A stretch of DNA of 64,000 nucleotides from Prorocentrum cordatum. Its lineage: Eukaryota; Sar; Dinophyceae; Prorocentrales; Prorocentraceae. Shown piece after piece: positions 41,098 to 52,296 of the stretch. Location: assembly GCA_963575745.1 (NCBI GenBank), contig CAUYUJ010014593.1, positions 711,008 to 775,007 of the forward strand. The letters run 5' to 3'. A model generated the notes under the pieces. It saw only the letters and a list, made by a program, of their open reading frames with translations, ran no database searches and had not been told where the DNA came from. Position numbers and translations under genes: made by a program. Every line of letters starts with the position of its first letter. The stretch's first letter is position 1.

Positions 41098-43432
41098 GGT
41101 ACCCTGCGACGTACCCAACCCTTTCTATAAATGTGGTGGTACATTCGGGACCGCTCAATGCTGACGAGCATTCTTTTTTATATATAAAAAACGCAGTGCG
41201 AAAGAAGGGCACCCATCAGTGAATTCAGAAGAGCGCAGCAAGAAGAGCAGCGGCAAGGCGTAAGACGCACCTCTGCTGGGCCTCCTAGGAGCCCACGGAA
41301 GTGGCGACGGTTGCGCAGATCGCAGCCCCCAGGGCACAGCGAGGTCTCGAGGTGGTCCGCGTGGGACCCACCTCCGCTGGGCCTCCCAGGAGCCCACGAA
41401 AGTGGCGACAGTTGCGCCGATCGCAGCCCCCCAGGGCGCCGCGAGGTCTCGAGGTGCTCCGCGTGGGACGTACGTCCGCTGGACCTCCCAGGAGCCCACG
41501 AAAGCGGCGACAGTTGCGCAGATCGCAGCCCCCCAGGGCGCCGCGAGTTCCCGAGGTGGTCCGCGTGGGACCCACCTCCGCTGGGCCTCCCAGGAGCCCA
41601 CGAAAGTGACGACGGTTGCGCAGATCGCAGCCCCCCAGGGCGCCGCGAGGTCTCGAGGTGGTCCGAGTGGGACGTACCTCCGCTGGGCCTCCCAGGAGCC
41701 CACGACAGTGGCGACAGTTGCGCAGATCGCAGGCCCCCCAGGGCGCCGCGAGGTCTCGAGGTGGTTGGTCCGCGTGGGACCCACCTCCGCTGGGCCTCCC
41801 AGGAGCCTATGAAAGTGGCGACAGTTGCGCAGATCGCAGCCCCCCAGGGCGCCGCGAGGTCTCGAGGTGGTCCGCGTGGGACCCACCTCCGCTGGGCCTC
41901 CCAGGAGCCCACGAAAGTGGCGACAGTTGCGCAGATCGCAGCCCCCAGGGCACCGCGAGGTCTCGAGGTGGTCCGCGTGGGACCCACCTCCGCTGGGCCT
42001 CCCAGGAGCCCACGAAAGTGGCGACAGTTGCGCAGATCGCAGCCCCCCAGGGCGCCGCGAGTTCCCGAGGTGGTCCGCGTGGGACCACATCCGCTGGGCC
42101 TCCCAGGAGCCCACGAAAGTGGCGACAGTTGCGCATATCGCAAGCCCCCCAGGGTGCTGCGAGGTCTCGAGGTGGTCCGCGTGGGACGTACTTCTGCTGG
42201 GCCTCCCAGGAGCCCACGAAAGTGGCGACAGTTGCGCAGATCGTAAGCCCCCCAGGGGGCGGTCCCAAGGTGGTCCGCGTTGGACGTACTTCCGCTGGGT
42301 CTCCCAGGATCCCACGAAAGTGGCGACAGTTGCGCAGATCGCAAGCCCCCCAGGGTGCTGCGAGGTCTCGAGGTGATCCGCGTGGGACCCACCTCTGCTG
42401 GGCCTCCCAGGAGCCCACACAAGTGGCGACAGTGTGCAGATCGCAAGCCCCCAGCCCCCCAGTGGGCGGCGAGCTACCGAGGTCATCCGCGTGGGAGCCA
42501 CCTCCGCTGGACATCCCAGGAGCCCACGAAAGTGGCGACAGTTGCGCAGATCGCAAGCCCCCCAGGGGGCGGCGAGCTACCGGGGGGATCCGCGTGGGAC
42601 CCACCTCTGCTGGGCCTCCCAGGAGCCCACGAAAGTGGCGACAGTTGCGCAGATCGCAAGCCCCCCAGGGGGCGGCGAGCTACCGAGGTGGTCCGCGTGG
42701 GACGTACTTCCGCTGGGCCTCCCAGGAGCCCACGAAAGTGGCGACAGTTGCGCGGATCTCAAGCCCCCCATGGGGCGGCGAGCTTCCGAGGTGATCCGCG
42801 TGGGACCCACCTCCGCTGGGCCTCCCAGACTCCCACGAACGTGGCGACAGTTGCGCAGATCGCAAGCCCCCCAGGGGGCGGCGAGCTACCGCGGTGATCC
42901 GCGTGGGACGTACCTCCGCTGGGCCTCCCAGGAGCCCACGACAGTGGCGACAGTTGCGCAGATCGCAAGCCCCCCAGGGCGCCGCGAGGTCTCGAGGTGG
43001 TCCGCGTGGGACGTACCTCCGCTGGGCCTCCCAGGAGCCCGCGAACGTGTCGACAGTTTCGCAGATCGCAAGCCCCCCAGAGGACGGCGAGCTACCGAGG
43101 TGATCCGCGTGGGACCCACCTCCGCTGGGCCTCCCAGGAGCCCACGAAAGTGGCGACAGTTGCGCAGATCGCAAGCCCCCCAGTGGGCGGCGAGCTACCG
43201 AGGTGGTCCGCGTGGGACGTACTTCCGCTGGGCCTCCCAGGAGCCCACGAAAGTGGCGACAGTTGCGCAGATCGCAAGCCCGACGGCACGAGAGAAGAGG
43301 AGAGGGGAACACAGGAGACAGGAGAGGAGGGGGGGAGGAGAGGGGAGGAGGAGAAGGAGGACGGGGCGACCACACTGCTCTATTCAAAAAGAGTACAACA
43401 CCATGGGAGGGTTGGGAAACAACAGCAACGGA
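41098..43432. mobile_element. Composite satellite-carrying element, copy B
   Basis: Same left flank, array and right flank as copy A, with about 20 satellite units instead of 6. It starts at GTACCCTGCGACGTACCCAA and ends at about GGAGGGTTGGGAAACAAC. Orientation is the same as copy A; about 3.6 kb separates the two. Confidence 0.65.
41220..43290. repeat. 101-bp satellite, about 20 units
   Basis: Anchors at 41318, 41419, 41521, 41623, 41725, 41832 and onward to 43270, with a 101-102 bp period (one unit has a 4-5 bp insertion at about 41765). Units left of about 42100 mostly carry GGGCGCCGCGAGGTCTCGAGG; units to the right mostly carry GGGGGCGGCGAGCTACCGAGG, with some mixing. The 300-400 codon open frames on both strands follow from the absence of stops in the unit. 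Confidence 0.95.
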
Positions 43433-43499
43433 ACAGTTTTTTTCGGGGGGGGTCGGCGGCGAAACAATAATGCGACGTGGCCTCATCTGCCCTCGCCCC

Positions 43500-44115
43500 T
43501 AGAAGGGTTCCTGTTGAACGCCCCCACAATGAGGATTCATAGTGAACTCCTTTTACAGAAGGATTCCTATCGAAATCCTCCACTGAATGATTCCTACTGA
43601 AGTCCTCCACAGATGGATTCCTTTTGAAATCACCCGCAGAAGGATTGATATTGAGGTGCTTCGAAAGAAAGAGCCCCCGTTGGCATTGCATTGGCATTGG
43701 TTTTGGCCATGGTTTGTCATCGCATTGGCATTGCGTTGACATTGCGCTTAGCAGTGCGTTGCCGCTTGCATTTCGCAAGCATTGCGCTGGCGAGTCCGAA
43801 TGGAACACTCCGCAGAAGGACTCCGATCGAAACCTTCTACAAGAAGGACTCCGATTGAAACCCTCTACAAAAGCGGTTCACATTGACACCCTCCACAGAA
43901 GCACAGAAGGATTCCATGCGAAACCCTACACGGAAGGATTCTTATTGAAATCAAGATTCGAAGAAATCCTCCGAAGACGGATTCGTAATGACATCATCCA
44001 CAAAGTATTCTTATTGAAATCTACAGAACGAAAGGATTCTCCCCTTTGCATTGCATTGGCAGTGGTGTTGGTTGGGAATGGATTTGTACCGCATCGGCAT
44101 GCATTGGCCTGGCGC
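43500..44115. repeat. About 30-bp minisatellite plus TTGGCATTGC blocks
   Basis: GAAGGATTC(C/T)TATTGAAATC-type units occupy 43510-43660 and 43800-44035. Between and after them (43680-43795, 44045-44115) are GCATTGGCATT repeats. Confidence 0.8.
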
Positions 44116-44132
44116 AGGAGATAGACAAAGAA

Positions 44133-44170
44133 CGAGAGAGAGAGAGAGACAGAGAAAGAGAGAGAGAACA
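44133..44170. repeat. (GA)n microsatellite
   Basis: GA repeat with AAAG interruptions. Confidence 0.9.
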
Positions 44171-44477
44171 CTAGAGAACGATATAACGAGAAAAGATTAG
44201 CATGAGGGGACCACGGCGAAAAGAATACAAACAAACAATCAAAGCTTAAGGGTGTGCAAGAGCGTTTCACTCGATAAGAAACCGTATGAAAACGACGAGG
44301 GGCTCCACAATCCCCCGGCCTCTCCTCCTCCTTCTCGCCTCCTCCTCCTTATCCTCCGTTCCTCTTCCTTATAGATAACTTCTCCCTGTCGCACCTCGAG
44401 GCTAGTTTTCGCGGCGGTCCGGGCGTTTCGCCTGAGACTTCCTCGCCATGCGTGACCCTAAATCTTGAACATTGACT

Positions 44478-44895
44478 ACAGCTTCACAGATGGAGGGCGG
44501 GTCTTTTCAAAATATGGTTTTCGCTCAGCGCCGCGCGCATTCGTTTTCAAACTTTGCAAGAGCTTCACGGATGGAGGGCGGGCCGTTTTCAAAACGTGGT
44601 TCTCGCCTTCACGCCACGCGCATTCGTTCTAAAACGTTCGAAATCTTCATGGATCGAGGACGGGTCGTTTTCAAAATGTGGCCCTCGCCTGAGCGCCGCG
44701 CACCTTCGTTTTAAACATTTGCAAGACCTTCACGTATGGAGGGCGGTTATTTTTTCAAAATGTGGCTCGTCTTCGCGCCGCGCACATTCGTTGCACAAAG
44801 TGGCAAAAGCTTCACGGATTGAGGGTGGTTCTTCTTTCAAATTGTGGCTCTCGCCTCACCGACGCGCACGTTCGTTGTTTTGTATTTTAACAAAA
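44478..44895. repeat. 82-bp tandem repeat, 5 copies
   Basis: GCTTCACGGATGGAGGGCGG-type starts at 44489, 44570, 44652, 44734 and 44818. Each is followed by TTTTCAAAA, TCGC and CGCCGCGCGCATTCGTT. The plus-strand frame across them shows about 27-residue repeats only because of the period. Confidence 0.9.
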
Positions 44896-44939
44896 CTGGC
44901 AAGAGTTCTACGGATTCCCACGATCAGCGTGCCAGAGAT

Positions 44940-45370
44940 GGCGTTCTGGAAGGGTCATGGATTATGAGGGTGCAACAGTTGCGTTGGCTCGCGGTGCCGA
45001 AGTTCCAGGAATGGCGTTCTCTCACGATTCAGGATCGCCAAGACGCAACAGTCAAGTTGATCCGTGAATCCAGAGATCGATGTTTCGGCACGCGTCAGGG
45101 TCTTCAACCGGTTGCTGTCCAACGAGGCAGTTCCTCAGTGGAAATGAACCCTTGTAAGGGGCCTATGAAGAGAGCGATGTTGCTCCACATTTGCTCACAC
45201 CGGACAGGCGCAAAATTCATCGTGACGTGCTCCTCCCTCGGCATGAACCTCGACCTCATGGGTGCCCGGCGCACGCTCTGGCTTGCGCGGTGCTCGTGTT
45301 GTCGCACGCGCTGCATTCATCATGCGACCTGTGCATACGCGGACCGTCACACCGCTGGGTGTTTGCGACA
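44940..45370 (+). CDS. Possible coding fragment, unrecognised
   Basis: The frame starting upstream in the 82-bp repeat reads protein-like after the array (QQLRWLAVPKFQEWRSLTIQ, then DATVKLIRESRDRCFGTRQG) and ends at about 45374 with Cys/Arg/His-rich sequence. Composition supports coding over about 44960-45130 only. No family. Confidence 0.25.
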
Positions 45371-46214
45371 GTAGCGACCTACGGCACATCGCCAACGTCA
45401 TCGCTGCCCTGCGAGAGCCCGTCTGCGCCGATTTCGAGTCCGAGTTGGACGCCTTTCTCTCCCGTGGGGCCAGCGCTGGTTCATCGTGCGGGCGTTCTTC
45501 CGCGATGCCGCCTTCCGCACCACCCCCAGGCACCACGCGAACGAGATCGCCCCCTACAAGACCCCTAGATAACACGAGCGGGAGCACCTTTCCGAGCCTG
45601 CCAAGTACCGCCGGTGGTCCAGGTTCCCTCTCCAGTTCGGCGCTCAAATGGGGTTTGAGTCGATGGGGTCGAAGGATCGTTCCGCGTCGCCGGCGCATCG
45701 GCGATACGGCTCGACGTGCAGCCCGATGCTCTCCATGCTAACGTCGTCCGCGCATAGCTTCGACAGTTTATGAGTGTGCTGTGTTGTTGTTCCTCTGGAC
45801 TGGCGCGCGCTCCCACCTGGCGAACAGAAGGGCGCCCGCGTGCGCGCGCCCGACGGCGCGGCGAAGGAGGTGCGTGGGCCGCGCGGAGGCGGGAGCGGGG
45901 CTCCCAGAAATCCCTTGCGCGGCGCTTTCGCGAGAGCACCGCGTCGCATTGTCGCACGCGCGGCCGAATTTATGACGCGACTGGCGAATGCAAAAGAGGA
46001 GGAGGAGAAGGAGGAGGAGGAGGCGGAAGAGGAGGAGGAGGGGGTTCCAAGTCCAGCGTCCCCAACCGACCCCTGTAGGAACGGGAAGGGGGCCGAATTG
46101 AGGAGACAAGTGGGACGGCCACCTCCGACCGAGACTCCGAGGGGCAGCCTCATCGCCGCTGGCGCAGGCAGCCAGCGCGGGAACACGAACGACCGATGGC
46201 CAGGGACACATCGA
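45371..46214. other. No supported gene
   Basis: Unique GC-rich sequence with an AGG tract at about 45990-46040. Overlapping frames on both strands lack motifs. Confidence 0.45.
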
Positions 46215-46900
46215 TCAAGCGGCCCGCAGGCCGCGGGACGGCTCGAGGACCATGCGGGCTACCTGGGCCACCTCGAGGTCCTCGGGGGAGAGCGCGGCAC
46301 GCTGCGCCTCCACCGCGTCCAGGAGGGGCTCGAGCTCCGCAGTGGGCGAGGGGCCGAACCGCGTCGACAGCGCCGCCCGCTGCCGCCCGAAGCGCAACCA
46401 CCACGGTTCCGTCATGTGCTCTGGCTCGCCCTCTGCATGCCCGCCGCCTGCGCCAACGGCGCCACCAGGACGGTCAGGCGCCGCAGCCTCCGCCACGCTG
46501 CGGCCACGGCGGATCGGGGGGCGTCAGCCCACTCATCGTCCAGGTCCTCCGCGGCCCCCACTTTTCGACCGACCTCGGGCGCAGTCGCAGCAGCATCGGG
46601 TAGGGCAGGAGCGGGGGCAGGCCGCGTCATCCGCCGCCATCTCTGTGTCCACGACCTCCTCGCCGCCATCCAGTAGGGCCCCCTCGGCCGCCGCGCCCGC
46701 CGCCCCGCCGCGCCCGCGTCGCCGCCGCCGAGGGCGGCCCGCGCGGGGGATGGGGGCTGCCAGCGCCTCCGCCGCGGGGCCGATCATATCAGCCCCTCCG
46801 CCGCGCGCAGCAGGCGGGTCCCCCACGGGGGCCGCCCATCCGCGATGCCAGAGGCGGCGTGGGCCGCGAAGAGAGCTCCGCGCGCGGCCTCGACGGCGCC
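46215..46900 (-). pseudogene. Frame-broken helical, Ala-rich ORF remnant
   Basis: Coding-like sequence moves through three minus frames from right to left: ADMIGPAAEALAAPIPRAG ... EGALLDGGEEVVDTEMAADD; then PEVGRKVGAAEDLDDEWADA ... VAAAWRRLRRLTVLVAPLAQ; then EGEPEHMTEPWWLRFGRQRA ... LLDAVEAQRAALSPEDLEVA to a stop at 46217-46215. The order reads as one acidic and helical protein broken by two frameshifts. No known domain. Confidence 0.35.
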
Positions 46901-46997
46901 GCGGAGCTCTGCGCTCGGCTGCGTACCCGGCATCGGCGAGGCGGCGACGACCCGAGGATGCCTGCGACACAACGCTTGAGCAAACTGGATAGTAAGG

Positions 46998-47066
46998 AGG
47001 AGGAGGAGGGGAAGGAGGAGGAGGAGGAGGAGGAGGAGGAGGAGGAAGAGGGCGAGGAGGCACCTT
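46998..47066. repeat. AGG microsatellite
   Basis: AGG triplets. Confidence 0.9.
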
Positions 47067-47149
47067 GAGCCTGGGATCTGGGCGGCCGTCGGGCGGCAGG
47101 CGTCGGGCGCGAGGCGCTGGCGCCTCGGGACTGAAGAAGAGACAACGGC

Positions 47150-47560
47150 ATGACCATAACCTTGTGGAACTCCGCGCGGATTTGTTGGACCGGTGCTGGC
47201 CCCCCCTGTCTCAGAGCGTGGATTACCTATCCCGCTTTCGCTTCCAGGCAAAACCAAGTCATACCACGCGCCTCCTCGTCAAGCGGCCTGACCAGCGCAT
47301 GCCTTAGTTTGGCATCGTTTGGTATCTCTTGGAAGCGAGGGTGGTCAAAAGCGAGGTAGGTTTGTTGTTGTCCCCTACATAAGCTTGTGGAACTCCGCGC
47401 GGATGTGTTGGACCTGGGCACCCCCTGTCGGCGCCTCTGGCGCCGACCCTGGCGCGCCTCGCGCGCCGCGGAGGTGGGTCCAGCGCAGATCCACAAAGTC
47501 CGCGCTGACCTCCATCAGTTCATGTTTATGCCGTTCCTGGTCCCTCCAGTAAGGCGCCGC
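47150..47560. repeat. About 235-bp degenerate coding-like duplication
   Basis: CTTGTGGAACTCCGCGCGGAT with TGTTGGACC occurs at about 47159 and 47392 (plus-strand HxLVELRADxLD), and a third echo, CACAAAGTCCGCGCTGACCT, at about 47491 (HKVRADLHQF). It may be the remnant of a helical repeat protein. Confidence 0.5.
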
Positions 47561-47671
47561 GCCCAAGGGCGGACGCCACTTTCTTCGAAGTCTTGAAGGC
47601 AAGGTGACGAAACTGTATGCCGCCCTCTCGCGCGCAGCTCCGCTTCCGACGACTGGACGGGTGAAGCAAAC

Positions 47672-47718
47672 AACCATTATGAAACAACGATGCCTACCTT
47701 GTTTCATTATTTGTTGGT
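47672..47718. other. Hairpin near 47.7 kb
   Basis: ACAACCATTATGAAACAA and TTGTTTCATTATTTGTTG are complementary except at 3 positions, around an 11-nt loop. It is lower in GC than its surroundings. Function unknown. Confidence 0.55.
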
Positions 47719-48440
47719 GGGAGGAGTGGGCCGTCCCGCTTCGAAGCGCTGTAGATGTCATCGAAAAAGAGGGGGAGAGGGTATATACGAGTGAGGGTCA
47801 AGGATTTTGGGAGTCGGAGGAAGAGGAGGATCGAGGGCGAACGACGGGGAGGCGAACAGGGAGGGAGGAGGAGGAAGAGGAGGAGGAGGAGGAGGAGGAG
47901 GAGGAGGGGAGGAGGAGGAGCAGAAGAGGGAGCTGACGAGGGGGGTGGAGGAGGAGCAAAGGGTGGCGGATGGAGGCGGAGGAGGGCGAGGAGGACGAGG
48001 ACGCCGGCCACGACTTCGAAGACATCGACCACGACGGCGACGGCCACGAGGACGACATCGACGACGACGACGTTGGAGAGGACGCTGGCGAGGTCACACC
48101 CAGGGGCGCGGTAGCGCGAGAGCTGCCCTTCTCCAAGGCGGCCCCGCGAGGGCGCGGAGATGACCGCGCGCCGCGCACACCCTCGGAGGCCATGCGCGAA
48201 CTTGGGTGACCAGGACCGACACCGACCCTGCAGCCACGCTGCTCCCCCCCCCTCCTCCCTCCTCCCTCCTCCCTCCTCCCTCCTCCCTCCCCCCTCCCCC
48301 CGCCCCTGTCGGTCGGGCCCGCGCCCGCCCCCGACCGCCGCCCCAGGCCCTGGCCCAGGGCGCCGAGGAGCAGCGGGCCGCGGCGCGGCAGGCGCAGGAG
48401 CGGCGCGCTCTCTCCGCGCGGCTCTGCGGTGCACTGGGAA
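47719..48440. other. No supported gene; AGG tract and short coding-like helix
   Basis: 47816-47925 is AGG-rich and 48240-48300 is CTCCCTC-rich. At 48325-48435 the plus strand reads QALAQGAEEQRAAARQAQER, a short helical piece without a bounded ORF. Confidence 0.45.
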
Positions 48441-48800
48441 GAGGAGGAGAGGAGGAGAGGAGGAGAGGAGGAGAGGAGGAGGAGGAGGAGGAGGAGGAGG
48501 AGGAGGAGAGAGGAGGAGGAGAGAGGAGGAGGAGNNNNNNNNNNNNNNNNNNNNNNNNNNNNNNNNNNNNNNNNNNNNNNNNNNNNNNNNNNNNNNNNNN
48601 NNNNNNNNNNNNNNNNNNNNNNNNNNNNNNNNNNAGGAGGAGGAGGAGGAGGAGGAGGAGGAGGAGGAGGAGAAGGAGGAGGAGGAGAGGAAAAGGGGAG
48701 GCGGCGGGAAGGGGAGGGGGTGGGGGAGGACGAGGACGAGGAGGAGGAGGAGGGGGAGGGGGAGGAGGAGAGGGAGGAGGAGGAGGAGGAAGAAGAAGAC
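48440..48800. repeat. AGG microsatellite flanking an assembly gap
   Basis: AGG repeats lie on both sides of the N block. The true array length is unknown. Confidence 0.9.
48535..48634. other. Assembly gap of 100 N
   Basis: Exactly 100 N, a conventional placeholder size, so the real missing length is undefined. Confidence 1.
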
Positions 48801-48972
48801 TAATAATAATAATAAGAAGAAGAAGCAGAAGAAGACTCATAAGAAAAAGAACAATAATAGTAATAATAATAATAATAGTAATACTAATAATAATAATTAT
48901 CATTAATCTAGTAATAATAATAATACCAACAACAGTAGTAATAATAATATTAATAAGAAGAATAATAATACT

Positions 48973-49022
<50 letters not shown>
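48787..49022. repeat. AAG/AAT then CAT triplet tracts
   Basis: AT-rich triplets (AATAATAAT with AAG and AGT variants) occupy 48800-48960 and pure CAT occupies 48973-49022. Such A/T-rich DNA is unusual in this window. Confidence 0.9.
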
Positions 49023-49025
<3 letters not shown>

Positions 49026-49224
49026 GCCGGCCCCCTTGCGGGGCCACCAGGCTGTAGGCCCGTGATTCGCAGTTTCCTGTACCAGTTGTAGTTTGTAGTT
49101 TCCAGTGTTACAGTTCTGCTTCTTGCTGGTTACTGTAACTAGTTGATTGACCGCGCGAGGGGAGGGAGGCCCAAACCAGATTTTTAGCACCACCTGAGCG
49201 CGTTGTCTGAATTGCTGAGGGGGG

Positions 49225-50222
49225 TGCTCAAAATCGGCACTTTTCACGCAGATCCGCGGGGTCAGGGTCCTAAAACACAGGGGATTTGCCACATTTTTGA
49301 AATTCGGTGCCACCCCTCACGCAGATCCGCGGGGTCAGGGTCCAAAAACAAAGGGGATGTGCTACATTTCTGAAATTCGGTGCCACCCCTCACGCAGATC
49401 CGCGGAGTCAGGGTCCAAAAACACAGGGGATTTGCTACATTTCTAAAATTCGGTGCCACCCCTCACGCAGATCCGCGGGGTCAGGGTCCAAAAACACATG
49501 GGATTTGCTACATTTCTGAAATTCGGTGCCACCCCTCACGCAGATCCGCGGAGTCAGGGTCCAAAAACACATGGGATTTGCCACATTTCTGAAATTCGGT
49601 GCCACCCCTCACGCAGATCCGCGGGGTCAGGGTCCAAAAACAAATGGGATTTGCCACATTTCTGAAATTCGGTGCCACCCCTCACGCAGATCCGCGGGGT
49701 CAGGGTCCAAAAACACAGGGATTTGCCACATTTCTGAAATTCGGTGCCACCCCTCACGCAGATCCGCGGGGTCAGGGTCCAAAAACACAAGGGATTTGCC
49801 ACATTTCTGAAATTCGGTGCCACCCCTCACGCAGATCCGCGGGGTCAGGGTCCAAAAACACATGGGATTTGCTACATTTTTGAAATTCGGTGCCACCCCT
49901 CACGCAGATCCGCGGGGTCAGGGTCCAAAAACACAGGGGATTTGCCACATTTCTGAAATTCGGTGCCACCCCTCACGCAGATCCGCGGGGTCAGGGTCCA
50001 AAAACACATGGGATTTGGCACATTTCTGAAATTCGGTGCCACCCCTCACGCAGATCCGCGGGGTCAGGGTCCAAAAACACATGGGATTTGCCACATTTCT
50101 GAAATTCGGTGCCACCCCTCAAGCAGATCCGCGGGGTCAGGGTCCAAAAACACATGGGATTTGCCACATTTCTGAAATTCGGTGCCACCCCTCACGCAGA
50201 TCCGCGGGTCAGGGTCCAAAAA
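49225..50222. repeat. 73-bp satellite, about 14 units
   Basis: GATCCGCGG anchors run from 49251 to 50199 every 73 bp (one step of 72). The unit is CAGATCCGCGGGGTCAGGGT, CCAAAAACACA(T/G)GGGAT, TTGCCACATT, TCTGAAATTCGGTGCCACCC, CTCACG. The first unit is diverged and the last is cut after CCAAAAACTGC. Because 73 is not a multiple of three, nested 70-codon frames start in every unit; none is a gene. Confidence 0.95.
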
Positions 50223-50339
50223 CTGCTTGCCATTGTCCCATTATCCGAGGAGGGGGCCAGCGGCAGGGGGCGAAGCCCTTTAAGGATATGATGAATACGA
50301 TGTAGAAGAAGAAGAAGAAGAGCGAAGAAAAGAAAAATA

Positions 50340-50730
50340 TAATAAGAGGAGGAGGAGGAGGAGGAGGAGGAGGAGGAGGAGGAGGAGGAGCAGGAAGAGG
50401 AGGAGGAGGAGGAGGAGGAGGAGGAGGAGGAGGAGGTGTTGGAGGAGGAGAAGGAGGAGGAGGAGGAGGTAGGAGGAGGAAAAGCGGAGGAGGAGGAGGA
50501 GGAGGAGGAGGAGGAGGAGGAGGAGGAGGAGAGGAAAGGAGGAGGAGGAGGAGGGAGGAGGAGGAGGTGGAGAGAGGAGGGGGAGGGGTGAGGTGGAGGT
50601 GGAGGAGGGAGGAGGAGGAGGAGGAGGAGTAGGAGGAGGAGGAGGAAGGAGAGGAAGAGGGGGAGGGGGGGGGGGAAGGGGAGGGGAAGGGGGTGAGGAC
50701 GAGGAGGAGGAGGGGGAGGAGGACAAGCTA
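50340..50730. repeat. AGG microsatellite
   Basis: About 400 bp of AGG triplets with minor variants. Confidence 0.9.
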
Positions 50731-50829
50731 GGTGCGCTCGCGTCATATCTGACATCCTACCCTCCCTCCCATCCCTTACCATGGCGCAGATCCTCTCTAC
50801 TTGCACAGTCGGATGTCAAGCAGGGCGAT

Positions 50830-51155
50830 GGTCCCGAAAGGGTGCGCGATGCATTGTAGAGCACGGCGTGGCATGGCGTAGAAGAGCACCGCGAAGCGTA
50901 GTATCAACCTAGCATTGCATTGCATGCCGTGGCATGGCACGGGAAATGACGCCAGCGCTGCAGCGGGGGCACGAGTCGAAACGAGCGGAAGCGCGGAAAT
51001 GATGCCAGCGCTGCAGCGGGAGCACGATTCGGAACGAGCGGAAGCACGCCGGAATCGGCCCGGGAAGCACGGAAATGCGGCCAGCGCTGCAGCGAGAGCA
51101 CGATTCGAAACGAGCGGGGCCCGAAAATGAGGCCGGCGCCTCAGCGAGAGCAGCA
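50830..51155. repeat. GCATT motifs, then 54-75 bp tandem repeat
   Basis: 50835-50940 has GCATTGCATTGCATGC and GGCATGGC motifs. From 50941 four units carry GAAATG(A/C)(C/T)GCCAGCGCTGC, AGCG(G/A)G(G/A)GCACGA and AACGAGCGG (starts at about 50941, 50995, 51069 and 51122). Confidence 0.75.
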
Positions 51156-51281
51156 TTTTGGGAAAAAATGCAAGCGGAAACCCAACTCCGGGGAAACCTG
51201 TGTGTAAAAAAACACTACGCGGGGGAGGGGGGCGCAAGACGTCATCAGGGGAAGAGGGAGAGTAGTATTCACATTGAGTAA

Positions 51282-51495
51282 TTGTGGAGGAGGAGGAGGA
51301 GGAGGAGGAGGAGGAGGAGGAGGAGGAGGAGGAGGCGGAAGCGGAGGAGGAGGAGGAGGAGGAGGAGGAGGCGGAGGAGGAGGAGGGGAGGAGGAGGAGG
51401 AGGAGGAAGAAGAAGAAGAAAAAGAGGAGGAAAATGAGGAGGAGGAGGATGAGGAGGAGGAGGAGGAGGAGATGGAGGAGGAGGATGAGGATGCC
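51282..51495. repeat. AGG microsatellite
   Basis: AGG triplets with GGC, GAA and GAT variants. Confidence 0.9.
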
Positions 51496-51814
51496 TGGGC
51501 AACTGTCCGCACTCGTCCACTGAAGGCCTGGGCTGCTGGCTCGCTACAAAGGCGTTACGAAAGGGGTCGCCTACGGGACCCGCTGTTTGTTTTGCCGTTT
51601 AGCCCGCTACAGCGCAGGGCCAGTCCGAAAACCAAACCAGCAAAATCGTTACGGATTCGCCGGCGGGAGCTTTTAGGATCCTAGGACCAATCACCCCGGA
51701 CTCGGGATCGTTGCTTGCACTCGACACTCGGTGCAATGACAGTCCGTTTGCCTCCCCCGCTCCACTCCCTCCTGTATATTTAAAACATTTTTATGGATGT
51801 ACATATACATATAG

Positions 51815-51937
51815 GTATATGCATATGTATGTTTATGTATGTATGTGTGTATGTATGTATGTATGTATGTATGTATGTATGTATGTATGTATCTATGTAT
51901 GTATGTATGTTTGTATTGTATGTATGTATATATATTA

Positions 51938-51983
<46 letters not shown>
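51815..51983. repeat. (ATGT)n followed by (TA)n
   Basis: Tetranucleotide tract to about 51937, then TA dinucleotides to 51983. No other tetranucleotide tract of this length is present in the window. Confidence 0.95.
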
Positions 51984-51985
<2 letters not shown>

Positions 51986-52296
51986 CATGTTTAAAAACAT
52001 CCCACGGCCCGTGGGGCCAAAGAGAGCAAGGCAAACAGGGAGGCTCCAGGCGAGTGCGTCCCACGGGAAGGAGGGGCCAACAGCAGAAACACAGGGAGGG
52101 AGGAGGACCCAGGAAAACGCTCCCGAAAACCGTTGCGGTGCTAAAGACCTTGCTTTCGTGCTAGCCTATCAACAGACAGAAAGATTCATCTGCACCGCTC
52201 ATTGCTTTCACTGTGTCCGACGGTTGCTGATCCGTCTCAGGAGTTCTATCGCTCTAGTGCTGCCTCGGTTCGCCAACATCCTCAATCTGTCCACGT

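Noticed and set aside
41155-43600. 390-450 codon ORFs across the 101-bp array on both strands
   Set aside because: They are translations of a stop-free satellite unit, with peptide repeats that follow the DNA period in every frame.
49307-50305. A ladder of 70-90 codon ORFs
   Set aside because: Each starts in a successive 73-bp satellite unit and the peptide is identical; a repeat artefact.
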